Shown: piece by piece, positions 9,503-16,546 of the stretch
Numbering within the stretch: position 1 is the stretch's first letter
Layout of the letters: the number at the start of each line of letters is the position of its first letter
Assembly: GCA_026982565.1 (NCBI GenBank)
Contig: JALSGV010000014.1
Span: 1-32,254 of the forward strand
DNA: 32,254 nucleotides
Direction: 5' to 3'
DNA from: Gammaproteobacteria bacterium
GTDB taxonomy: Bacteria > Pseudomonadota > Gammaproteobacteria > SZUA-140
The notes under the pieces: generated by a model
Seen by the model: the letters and a program-made list of their open reading frames with translations, nothing else
Databases searched by the model: none
What the model was told of the DNA's origin: nothing
Translations under genes and position numbers: made by a program

Positions 9503-12500
9503 ATGGAATCCGCTCACCTGCGCATCATTTCCGACAACGCCCCCAACATCAAACTGCAGCCGGCCTCCCTCGACATCTGGGACAAGAAATACCGCCTCAA
9601 GAGCAAGGACGGCGAGTGCATCGACGAAACCATCGACGACACCTACAAGCGGGTGGCCCGCGCCCTGGCGGACGTGGAGACTTCCCTGGACGCCCGCGAG
9701 AAGTGGTACGAGGAATTCCTCTGGGCCCTGCGCCACGGCGCCATCCCCGCCGGTCGCATCACCTCCAACGCCGGCGCCCTGGCCCACAAGCCCGCCACCT
9801 CCACCATCAACTGCACCGTCTCCGGCACCATCAAGGACTCCATGGACGGGATACTGGAGAAGGTCCACGAGGCCGGCCTGACCCTCAAGGCGGGCTGCGG
9901 CATCGGCTACGAATTCTCCACCCTGCGCCCCAAGGGCGGCTACGTCTCCGGCGCCGGCGCCTACACCTCGGGGCCCATGTCCTTCATGGACATCTATGAC
10001 AAGATGTGCTTCACCGTCTCCTCCGCGGGCGGGCGGCGCGGCGCCCAGATGGGCACCTTCGATATCGGCCACCCCGATGTGCTGGATTTCATCAAGGCCA
10101 AGCGCGAGGACGGCCGCTTGCGCCAGTTCAATCTTTCCCTGCTCATCACGGAAGAATTCATGGACGCCGTGAAAAACGACCGCCAGTGGCCACTGGCCTT
10201 TCCCGTCACACCCACGGAGGCCTATAACGAGGCCCTCGATCTCGACGATCCCGGCAAGGTGGTGTGGCGCGACTGGCCCATCAAGACCGATTACATCACC
10301 AACGAGGCGGGGCTGGTGGCCTGCAAGATCAGCCGGACCATACGCGCCCGCCGCCTGTGGGACGTCATCATGTCCTCCACCTACGACTACGCGGAACCCG
10401 GCTTCATCCTCATCGACAAGGTCAACGAGATGAACAACAACTGGTTTTGCGAGAACATCCGCGCCACCAACCCTTGCGTCACCGCCGAAACCTGGGTGCA
10501 CACGGCGCAAGGCCCGCGCCAGGTGCGTGACCTGCTGGGGCGGCCGTTCAGCGCCCTGGTCGATGGACATGCCCACCGATCGACGGCCGCGGGCTTCTTC
10601 AAAACGGCGACCAAGCCCGTCGTCAAGCTGATGACCAGTGAAGGCTACAGCCTGCGCCTGACGGCGGACCACCGCGTGCGCCGGGTCACCCGTTTCACCC
10701 GCTATGCCACCGACACGGAATGGTGCGAGGCTGGCAGGCTGCGCGCGGGCGACCGCGTGCTGCTCAATGAGCATCGCGCGGCGCCTTCCTGGCAGGGGGA
10801 ATACAACGGGGAGCAGGGCTACCTGCTCGGCCTGCTGGTGGGAGACGGCACCCTGAAAAGCGACGAGGCCATCCTGTCCATGTGGAAGCCCGCCATGGCC
10901 GCCAATGGCGTCGCAGAAGGATTGCCTCAGGGCATTCGCGCCATCATGGACGAGGCCCTGCGCGCCGTCCGCACGCTGCCTCACCGCAGCGACTTTCAGG
11001 GTTGGATGGAAGTTTCCGGCCGCAATGAATACCGCCTCGCCACCGCGGCCCTGAAGCAACTGGCGGAAGAAACGGGCATGTCGCCTGGAAACAAGGCGAT
11101 CACACCCCGCATGGAGCGCGCCTCCAGCGCCTTCTATCGCGGTTTCCTGCGCGGCCTGTTCGACGCCGATGGCTCCGTCCAGGGCGACCAGGCCAAGGGC
11201 GTCAGCGTGCGTCTCGCCCAGTCCGACCTGCTCCGCCTGGAGGCCGTGCAACGCATGCTGCTGCGCCTGGGCATCGCCTCCCACCTGTACAAATTCCGGC
11301 GCCGGGCCGGCGAACGCGCGCTGCCGGATGGCAAGGGCTCCAGGGCGCCCTATACCGTTCAAGACCAGCACGAACTGGTCATCAGCAACGAAAATCTGCT
11401 GCGATTCCATGAAATAGTCGGCTTTGCCGACACGGACAAGCAATCCCGCCTGGAGCGGCATCTCGCCCGTTACCAGCGCCGGCTCAACCGTGAAAGGTTC
11501 GTGGCGCGCGTCGATGCCGTCGTGCCCGACGGCGTGGAAGACGTCTACGACGTTCAAATTCCCGGCATCAACACTTTCGACGCCAACGGCCTCCATGCCC
11601 ACAACTGCGGCGAACAGCCCCTCCCCCCCTACGGCTCCTGCCTGCTGGGCTCCATCAATCTCACCAAGTTCGTGAGGGCGCCCTTCACCGACAAGGCGCA
11701 GTTCGACTGGGAGGAATACCGCAAGGTGGTCGCCATCTTCACGCGCATGCTCGACAACGTGGTGGAAATCAACGGCCTGCCCCTGCCCCAGCAGCGCGAG
11801 GAGATCATGAGCAAGCGCCGTCACGGCATGGGTTACCTGGGCCTGGGTTCCACCATGACCATGCTGCGCATGAAATACGGCGACCAGGATTCATTGGAAT
11901 TCACCGGGCGCGTCACCCGTGAAATGGCCCTGACGGGATGGCGCACGGCCCTGGAGCTTGCCCGGGAAAAAGGTTGCGCCCCCATCCTGGAGCAGGATTT
12001 CACCGTCACGGAAGAAATGCTGCGCAAGCGCCCGGAAATGGCGCGCGACGGCTACAAGCCCGGCGATGTCGTCAAGGGCAAGGTTTTGCACGCCCGCTAC
12101 AGCCGTTACATGCAGCAGGTCGCCGCCGTCGAACCGGAACTGGTGGAAAGTCTCGCCGCCGAGGGCGCGCGCTTCACGCATCACACCTCCATTGCGCCCA
12201 CGGGCACCATCTCCCTGTCCCTGGCCAACAATGCCAGCAACGGCATCGAGCCCAGCTTCGCCCATCATTATTCCCGCAATGTGATTCGCGAGGGCAAGAA
12301 GACCAAGGAAAAAGTGGACGTCTATTCCTTCGAACTGCTGGCCTACCGGCAACTGGTCAACAAGGAGGCCATGCCGGACGCCACGGAGGGGAAGGGGAAA
12401 CTGCCCGACTATTTCATCTCCGCGGACGACATCCATCCCAAGGAACATGTGGATGTGCAGGCAGCCGCCCAACTGTGGGTGGATTCATCCATCTCCAAAA

Positions 12501-12787
12501 CCGCCAACGTACCCAGCGACTATCCCTACGAGGATTTCAAGGACATCTACCTCTACGCCTACGAGAAGGGACTCAAGGGCTGCACCACCTTCCGCTTCAA
12601 CCCGGAGGCCTTCCAGGGCGTGCTGGTCAAGGAACAGGACCTGGAAAACACCACCTACCGCTTCATCCTGGAAGACGGCACCGTGGTCGAGGCCAAGGGC
12701 AACGAGGAGATCGAATATGACGGCGAGATACACACCGCCGCCAACCTCTATGACGCCCTCAAAGAAGGCTATTACGGAAAACACTGA
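9503..12787 (+). CDS. nrdJa: Class II (B12-dependent) ribonucleotide reductase catalytic subunit, intein-containing
   Basis: Reduces ribonucleotides to deoxyribonucleotides using an adenosylcobalamin-derived thiyl radical. The ATG at 9503 is preferred because GGAG (9488-9491) precedes it; an ATG at 9479 has no ribosome site. The precursor has 1094 residues; removing the 377-residue intein leaves 717. Seen: Cys104 (STINCTVSG), the catalytic loop ATNP/CGEQPLPPYGSC with thiyl Cys325 of the spliced protein, and the phosphate-binding segment APTGTISLSLANNASNGIEP. The C-terminal redox Cys pair is absent here and is found in the next gene, as in the split NrdJa/NrdJb enzyme of Pseudomonas aeruginosa. 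Likely repressed by NrdR. Confidence 0.95.
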   Translation: MESAHLRIISDNAPNIKLQPASLDIWDKKYRLKSKDGECIDETIDDTYKRVARALADVETSLDAREKWYEEFLWALRHGAIPAGRITSNAGALAHKPATSTINCTVSGTIKDSMDGILEKVHEAGLTLKAGCGIGYEFSTLRPKGGYVSGAGAYTSGPMSFMDIYDKMCFTVSSAGGRRGAQMGTFDIGHPDVLDFIKAKREDGRLRQFNLSLLITEEFMDAVKNDRQWPLAFPVTPTEAYNEALDLDDPGKVVWRDWPIKTDYITNEAGLVACKISRTIRARRLWDVIMSSTYDYAEPGFILIDKVNEMNNNWFCENIRATNPCVTAETWVHTAQGPRQVRDLLGRPFSALVDGHAHRSTAAGFFKTATKPVVKLMTSEGYSLRLTADHRVRRVTRFTRYATDTEWCEAGRLRAGDRVLLNEHRAAPSWQGEYNGEQGYLLGLLVGDGTLKSDEAILSMWKPAMAANGVAEGLPQGIRAIMDEALRAVRTLPHRSDFQGWMEVSGRNEYRLATAALKQLAEETGMSPGNKAITPRMERASSAFYRGFLRGLFDADGSVQGDQAKGVSVRLAQSDLLRLEAVQRMLLRLGIASHLYKFRRRAGERALPDGKGSRAPYTVQDQHELVISNENLLRFHEIVGFADTDKQSRLERHLARYQRRLNRERFVARVDAVVPDGVEDVYDVQIPGINTFDANGLHAHNCGEQPLPPYGSCLLGSINLTKFVRAPFTDKAQFDWEEYRKVVAIFTRMLDNVVEINGLPLPQQREEIMSKRRHGMGYLGLGSTMTMLRMKYGDQDSLEFTGRVTREMALTGWRTALELAREKGCAPILEQDFTVTEEMLRKRPEMARDGYKPGDVVKGKVLHARYSRYMQQVAAVEPELVESLAAEGARFTHHTSIAPTGTISLSLANNASNGIEPSFAHHYSRNVIREGKKTKEKVDVYSFELLAYRQLVNKEAMPDATEGKGKLPDYFISADDIHPKEHVDVQAAAQLWVDSSISKTANVPSDYPYEDFKDIYLYAYEKGLKGCTTFRFNPEAFQGVLVKEQDLENTTYRFILEDGTVVEAKGNEEIEYDGEIHTAANLYDALKEGYYGKH
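10475..11605 (+). mobile_element. Intein with LAGLIDADG homing endonuclease, inserted at the RNR active-site cysteine
   Basis: In-frame protein-splicing element of 377 residues inside nrdJa. Splicing blocks are complete: Cys1 (CVTAETWVHT), TADH block B with His66, the block F segment VYDVQIPGINTFDANG, and the terminal His376-Asn377 followed by extein Cys. Between them lie both LAGLIDADG helices, GYLLGLLVGDG (115-125) and FLRGLFDADGS (224-234), each with its catalytic Asp, so the homing endonuclease looks intact. The insertion is exactly before the thiyl-radical Cys of the NPCGE loop; RNR genes are a known intein target. Base composition is not obviously different from the host gene, suggesting long residence. 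Confidence 0.95.
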
Positions 12788-12833
12788 TCACAGCAGGGAG
12801 GCGCTTCCCGGCATTATCGAAGGAGCAAAGCAC

Positions 12834-13532
12834 ATGGCCATCAAGATTGACAAAAAAATCGTAGACTACGCCGTCGCCGATAAAACGGAAGAAGACAAAA
12901 AGGAAGCCGCCGCATCTCAGAATGAGGGGCTATCCAACATCATCCAGATGCATGAAAAGCTCAAACGGCCCGACATGCTGCTGGGATCCACCTACAAGGT
13001 CAAGACGCCGCTGAGCGAACACGCCCTCTACGTCACCATCAACGACGTCATTCTCAACGAGGGCACCGAACACGAACTGCGGCGGCCCTTCGAGATCTTC
13101 ATCAACTCAAAAAATATGGATCATTTCCAATGGATTGTCGCATTGACCCGCATCATCTCCGCGGTGTTCAGAAAGGGCGGCGACATCACCTTCCTGGTGG
13201 AGGAACTGCGCTCCGTCTTCGACCCCCGCGGCGGCTACTTCAAGAAAGGCGGCAAATTCATGCCCTCCCTGGTGGCCGAGATCGGCGATGTCATCGAGCA
13301 CCACCTGAAATCCATCGGCATGCTCAACAGCGAAAACCTGGACAGCAACCAGAAAGAGTTCATCGCCAAGAAACGCCAGGAATACGACGACGCGCAAACA
13401 AGCCACGACAATGAAAACAGCGGTGACTTCCCGGCGGGCGCCCAACTCTGCAACAAATGCAACACCAAGGCCATGATCCAGATGGATGGCTGCCTGACCT
13501 GCCTCAACTGCGGGGAGTCAAAGTGTGGCTGA
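12834..13532 (+). CDS. nrdJb: Class II ribonucleotide reductase C-terminal subunit (TSCPD domain)
   Basis: Separate C-terminal part of the split B12-dependent reductase, needed to shuttle reducing equivalents to the NrdJa active site. The ATG at 12834 has AAGGAG eight bases upstream (12820-12825), 46 bp after nrdJa, so they form an operon. The 232 residues contain the segment KVKTPLSEHALYVTINDV and a body typical of the NrdJ C-terminal domain (RRPFEIFINSKN, ISAVFRKGGD). A Cys-rich tail (CNKC, then CLTCLNCGESKCG) follows, carrying both zinc-type and redox-type CXXC pairs. A longer in-frame ORF extending back into nrdJa is rejected because it has no ribosome site and overlaps nrdJa. Confidence 0.9.
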   Translation: MAIKIDKKIVDYAVADKTEEDKKEAAASQNEGLSNIIQMHEKLKRPDMLLGSTYKVKTPLSEHALYVTINDVILNEGTEHELRRPFEIFINSKNMDHFQWIVALTRIISAVFRKGGDITFLVEELRSVFDPRGGYFKKGGKFMPSLVAEIGDVIEHHLKSIGMLNSENLDSNQKEFIAKKRQEYDDAQTSHDNENSGDFPAGAQLCNKCNTKAMIQMDGCLTCLNCGESKCG

Positions 13533-13789
13533 CGTCTTGTATATTGCGTGAATCCATCTCAGTACATGTTGTTGTACTTCAGACAACATACACATCCGCC
13601 CTGTATCATGGAAATCGCCCCATAATTTCGTTAACTATATGATGTATATTCAATATACAAGCACCCTGAGCATACGTGTCTAACCGAACAGCGCCATGGC
13701 AACAAGGCAGGCTATGACCTGTGGTATAGTTTTGTTATCATCGACCCTGTCCATCAGGCAATCTGGAACCGTCGCAACAGGGGGAAGTC
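13533..13789. promoter_or_regulatory. AT-rich palindromic region upstream of the small unknown gene
   Basis: This 257-bp gap is much more AT-rich than its surroundings. It contains the palindrome TGTATATTCAATATACA (13643-13659) and the 11-bp arm CTTGTATATTG (13536-13546), whose exact reverse complement lies at 13651-13661. There is also a 7-bp hairpin, ATGTTGT (13566-13572) with ACAACAT (13583-13589). A TATAGT at 13725-13730 may be a -10 box. No terminator with a T run is seen after nrdJb, and no regulator is recognised. Confidence 0.4.
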
Positions 13790-14020
13790 ATGGCGCTCAA
13801 TATCAAACCTGAAATCGGCAACTGGTATATGAATGTGACGGGTCAGCTCCTCAAGATCTGGGCCGTCGCCTATGCCGGTAAGCATATGACAAACATAGTG
13901 ATTGAGTATCTGAACGGAGACAAGCGCATCATCAGCGCCCAGGATTGGAAGCGCCTCGATCTGGAGGCCCATCTCTACCAGTCAGCGCGCAGGCACAATG
14001 AGGAACACCTGCGACATTGA
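13790..14020 (+). CDS. Small conserved-looking protein of unknown function
   Basis: A 76-residue soluble protein with no signal peptide or membrane segment. The ATG is preceded by a good ribosome site (AGGGGGAAG). The N-terminal half looks like a compact beta-rich fold (IGNWYMNVTGQLLKIWAVAY, then NIVIEYLNGDKRIISAQDW), and the C-terminus is helical, basic and His-rich. It has no cysteines and no catalytic motif I can recognise. It is separated from nrdJb by a palindromic AT-rich region and from the next cytochrome by its own promoter, so it is probably a single-gene unit. Family not recognised. Confidence 0.7.
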   Translation: MALNIKPEIGNWYMNVTGQLLKIWAVAYAGKHMTNIVIEYLNGDKRIISAQDWKRLDLEAHLYQSARRHNEEHLRH

Positions 14021-14045
14021 TTGAATCTTGGGTGAATATTCATGC

Positions 14046-14074
14046 TTGACAGCCTTGGTGATACTACGGATAAT
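14046..14074 (+). promoter_or_regulatory. Sigma-70 promoter of the small cytochrome c gene
   Basis: A perfect TTGACA (14046-14051) and GATAAT (14069-14074, 5 of 6) are separated by exactly 17 bp. The predicted start near 14081 leaves a leader of about 150 nt before the cytochrome ATG. Confidence 0.75.
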
Positions 14075-14132
14075 TTGCCGTTCCTAGGATAAGACAGGGG
14101 AAGTTAACAAAAACATTCAGGCATAACCTGAA

Positions 14133-14226
14133 GTTGCCCACGCCGCTTACTGCGACAAATAAGCGAGGAGGCGTAGGGAGGGAACTGCAACCTCTTTCTG
14201 TTCACAATAACTAACTCCTTGAGGAG
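14133..14226 (+). promoter_or_regulatory. Structured leader of the cytochrome c mRNA
   Basis: Nested pairings are visible: GTTGC (14133-14137) with GCAAC (14187-14191), ACGC (14140-14143) with GCGT (14171-14174), and CGCTTA (14144-14149) with TAAGCG (14160-14165). A separate small stem, CTCC (14215-14218) with GGAG (14223-14226), covers part of the ribosome site. The structure could control translation or mRNA stability. It matches no riboswitch I recognise. Confidence 0.4.
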
Positions 14227-14233
14227 GAAAAAT

Positions 14234-14563
14234 ATGAAAGCACGTTGGATAAGTGTCGCTGCTGCTGCAGCAATCTTTATGTTCGGTGCGGGCCAGGCCA
14301 GTGCGGATCTGGACCTTGCCCAGAAGAGTGGCTGCCTGGCTTGCCACAGTGTTGACAAGAAGGTAGTAGGTCCTGGTTGGAAAGATGTTGCTGCCAAATA
14401 CAAGGGTGATGCCGGCGCCAAAGATCTTCTCATTGGCAAGGTCAAGGCTGGCGGCAAGGGCAACTGGAACGACGTAACCGGTGGTGTCCCCATGCCTCCG
14501 TACTCCCCTCGCGTTTCAGATGCTGATATTGCCACACTGGTTGATTTCATATTGGGCCTCTAA
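14234..14563 (+). CDS. Small periplasmic cytochrome c (c551/c5-like)
   Basis: Exported monoheme electron carrier of 109 residues. The ATG at 14234 has a strong GGAGG ribosome site. The signal peptide ends at ASA before DLDLAQ. The heme site is CLACH near residues 32-36. The axial Met is in the PMPPYSPRVSD segment, and WKDVAAKYKGDAGAKDLL plus the C-terminal DADIATLVDFILGL helix are typical of the c551/c5 class I family. Such proteins carry electrons between the bc1 complex or sulfur-oxidising enzymes and terminal oxidases or nitrite reductase. It has its own promoter, structured leader and strong terminator, so it is likely abundant and monocistronic. The partner is not determined. Confidence 0.93.
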   Translation: MKARWISVAAAAAIFMFGAGQASADLDLAQKSGCLACHSVDKKVVGPGWKDVAAKYKGDAGAKDLLIGKVKAGGKGNWNDVTGGVPMPPYSPRVSDADIATLVDFILGL

Positions 14564-14589
14564 TACGGCCGAATCAACCTAGGTTTGGG

Positions 14590-14622
14590 ACAAAAGCCAG
14601 CATCATGCTGGCTTTTGTTTTT
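14590..14622 (+). terminator. Strong intrinsic terminator of the cytochrome c gene
   Basis: A perfect stem of about 12 bp (arm CAAAAGCCAGCA) with a TCA loop is followed by a T run, 28 bp after the stop codon. Confidence 0.95.
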
Positions 14623-14763
14623 CCAATGTCAGAAAAATTCTCTCAACGTCGTTTTCGCCTAAACTCAGTGCTCCCGCCCAAGCCAGCCTAAGATACCGAT
14701 AACTATTCATTACCCACGGAGTTTATAACTCAAGACACATAGTGCATTAATCGCCTCACAAAT

Positions 14764-14782
14764 AAAAATAATTCTCATTATT
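14764..14782. promoter_or_regulatory. Fur-box-like site without an obvious iron gene
   Basis: Read on the minus strand, AATAATGAGAATTATTTTT matches 14 of 19 positions of the common Fur site variant GATAATGAGAATCATTATC. The nearest downstream gene is thiD, about 200 bp away. No iron-uptake gene is in the window, and no small RNA terminator is visible. Confidence 0.35.
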
Positions 14783-14898
14783 ATTCATGCAAAGGGAGTT
14801 ATCAATAAGAAAAACCGTCTTTTGCCATAGGGCTGTGCGGCATTCCATGGCTCCCCGTTGCCAGCGCGGACGATGAGCCACTCCCCACTGAGCCACAG

Positions 14899-14940
14899 CC
14901 TGAAGTCCTGAATACGATATATATTGTTGCCGGATTAATA
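14899..14940 (+). repeat. Intergenic repeat, module A, second copy (upstream of thiD)
   Basis: These 42 bases, beginning CCTGAAGTCCTGAATACGAT and ending ATTAATA, match the inverted copy at 2375-2416 at 40 of 42 positions. Similarity stops at both borders. It ends 45 bp before the thiD ATG. Confidence 0.75.
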
Positions 14941-14984
14941 ATAATATAAGTTATTCGACTCCAACAATTTTCCAGCAGGCAACC

Positions 14985-15794
14985 ATGACACAACCATCGA
15001 TCCCGGTGGTCGTGACCTTCTCCGGCCACGATCCCTGTGGAGGGGCGGGCATCCAAGCGGATATCGAGACCCTGGCCAGCATGGGCTGCCATGCCGCGCC
15101 GGTCATCACTGCTCACACGGTACAGAACACCCTCGATGTCATTTCCGTCACGCCCGCAGACCCCACCCTGCTCATCCAGCAGGCGCGGGCGATAATGGAA
15201 GACATGGAAGCGGCCGCCTTCAAGATCGGCCTGCTGGCAAACACGGAAATTACCGAGGCTGTCCACAGTCTGCTGGTGGACTATCCCGGCATCCCCGTGG
15301 TGGTGGACCCGGTATTCGCGTCCGGTGGTGGTAAGCGCCTGGTGGACGAGGGCCTGCTCGACGCCATGCGCACCCTGCTGTTGCCTCTCACCACCATCCT
15401 CACACCCAATAGTTTCGAGGCGCGCACCCTTGCCGCGGAGGCCGACAATCTCGACGCCTGCGCCCACAAGCTCATGGACGATGGTTGTGAGTACGTCCTC
15501 ATCACCGGCACCCATGAAAACACACCGGACGTGGAGAACCGTCTCTATGGCAACCGCCGTCTCATGGACACCTACCGCTGGGAGCGGCTTCCCGACCCTT
15601 ATCATGGCTCCGGGTGCACCCTGGCCGCGGCCATCGCGGGCCTGCTGGCCCAGGGCGGAGAGGTTCCGGCGCTGATCGAGGAGGCCCAGGCCTACACCTG
15701 GGAAACGCTGAAACAGGGTTACCGCATCGGCATGGGGCAATACCTGCCCAACCGCCTGTTCTGGGCCGTGGAGGAAGAAGGGGCCGGCCAGTGA
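14985..15794 (+). CDS. thiD: Hydroxymethylpyrimidine / phosphomethylpyrimidine kinase
   Basis: Phosphorylates HMP to HMP-P and then HMP-PP, the pyrimidine precursor of thiamine, in the cytoplasm. The 269-residue ribokinase-fold protein begins with TFSGHDPCGGAGIQADIETL, the substrate-binding N-terminus of the family. It has the C-terminal anion-hole and catalytic region YHGSGCTLAAAIAG, with HGSGCT characteristic of ThiD. The ATG at 14985 has a modest AGCAGG upstream. Its stop overlaps the thiE GTG, so the two are translationally coupled. The upstream repeat module A may include its promoter, but no clean -35/-10 pair is seen. Confidence 0.95.
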   Translation: MTQPSIPVVVTFSGHDPCGGAGIQADIETLASMGCHAAPVITAHTVQNTLDVISVTPADPTLLIQQARAIMEDMEAAAFKIGLLANTEITEAVHSLLVDYPGIPVVVDPVFASGGGKRLVDEGLLDAMRTLLLPLTTILTPNSFEARTLAAEADNLDACAHKLMDDGCEYVLITGTHENTPDVENRLYGNRRLMDTYRWERLPDPYHGSGCTLAAAIAGLLAQGGEVPALIEEAQAYTWETLKQGYRIGMGQYLPNRLFWAVEEEGAGQ

Positions 15795-16420
15795 CATCCC
15801 CCGCCATTCACGGCCTTTATGTCATCACCCGCGACGATCTGCCCACGGCGGCGCTGCTCGCCGATATGGACGCCGCCCTGCAGGGAGGAGCCGCCGTCAT
15901 CCAGTACCGCAACAAACAAAGAGACAAATCCCTGCGTTACAAACAGGCCACCATGCTGCGCCAGTTGTGTCGCCGCCATGGCGTCCCCTTCATCGTCAAT
16001 GATGACATCGCGCTGGCGCGGGAAGTGGACGCCGATGGGGTGCACCTGGGGCGGGACGACGACAACCTGACCCGGGCACGCCATATCCTGGGTGACGACG
16101 CGATCATCGGCGCTTCCTGTTACGACAGCCTGCCTTTGGCCCGGGCCGCGGCGGCGGGCGGCGCCGATTACGTGGCCTTTGGCAGTTTCTTTGCCTCGCC
16201 GACCAAGCCGCAGGCCGTCACGGCGACGAGCGGGCTTTTGCAACAAGCCGCAAATACCCTTAACATCCCCATAGTGGCCATCGGGGGCATCACGCCGCTG
16301 AACGGCGCGGCGCTGATCCATGCCGGTGCCCACGCCCTGGCAGTCATCAGCGGCCTGTATACAAAACATGGCGTCGAACACACGGCGCGGCAATACGTGC
16401 GCCTGTTTGAGCATCCTTGA
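15791..16420 (+). CDS. thiE: Thiamine-phosphate synthase
   Basis: Joins HMP-PP and thiazole phosphate to give thiamine phosphate, releasing PPi. The GTG at 15791 overlaps the thiD stop (GTGA) and gives 209 residues, normal for ThiE. The TIM-barrel motifs are visible: GLYVITRDD at the N-terminus, AAVIQYRNK for PPi binding, FIVNDDIALAREVDADGVHLG, VAFGSFFASPTKP, and VAIGGITPLN near the C-terminus. A longer frame starting inside thiD is rejected. It forms an operon with thiD and probably hemL, a common gammaproteobacterial arrangement. Confidence 0.95.
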   Translation: MTSPAIHGLYVITRDDLPTAALLADMDAALQGGAAVIQYRNKQRDKSLRYKQATMLRQLCRRHGVPFIVNDDIALAREVDADGVHLGRDDDNLTRARHILGDDAIIGASCYDSLPLARAAAAGGADYVAFGSFFASPTKPQAVTATSGLLQQAANTLNIPIVAIGGITPLNGAALIHAGAHALAVISGLYTKHGVEHTARQYVRLFEHP

Positions 16421-16484
16421 ACTGCCCCAAAGAGGGTGTCGTAAAAGGCAGCTGCGCCGCCTAAAATCACTGACAGAGTCGGAG

Positions 16485-16510
16485 TCAAAGGACAGGCCAT
16501 TGCGTGCCGG
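16485..16510 (+). repeat. Intergenic repeat, module B, second copy (upstream of hemL)
   Basis: These 26 bases, beginning TCAAAGGACAGGCCATTGCG, match 2518-2543 at 25 positions and are followed in both places by a TTAATA/TTTATA-like run. The hemL ATG lies 36 bp downstream; at the other copy the pfp ATG is 47 bp downstream. Confidence 0.7.
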
Positions 16511-16546
16511 TTAATAAAAACACAACGGAAACATCAGGAAACATCC

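Larger units (their letters stand above)
14623..14984. other. Intergenic region between cytochrome c and thiD
   Basis: No supported gene is seen in these 362 bp. They hold a Fur-box-like site (14764-14782), imperfect inverted repeats (GGCTGTG near 14831 with CACAGCC at 14894-14900), and a copy of repeat module A. Short ATG frames at 14628 (21 codons) and 14786 (29 codons) have no ribosome site. Confidence 0.5.

Noticed and set aside
9452-11824. 790-codon open frame on the minus strand across nrdJa
   Set aside because: It is a GC-rich shadow of the coding frame; the plus-strand protein has clear RNR and intein motifs.
12447-12833. N-terminal extension of nrdJb inside nrdJa
   Set aside because: It is out of frame with the nrdJa product, has no homologous content, and the ATG at 12834 has a good ribosome site.
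14786-14875. 29-codon ATG frame after the Fur-like box
   Set aside because: There is no ribosome site and no recognisable peptide family.
14824-14900. Terminator or small RNA end before thiD
   Set aside because: Pairing arms exist (GGCTGTG/CACAGCC) but they are far apart and no T run follows.
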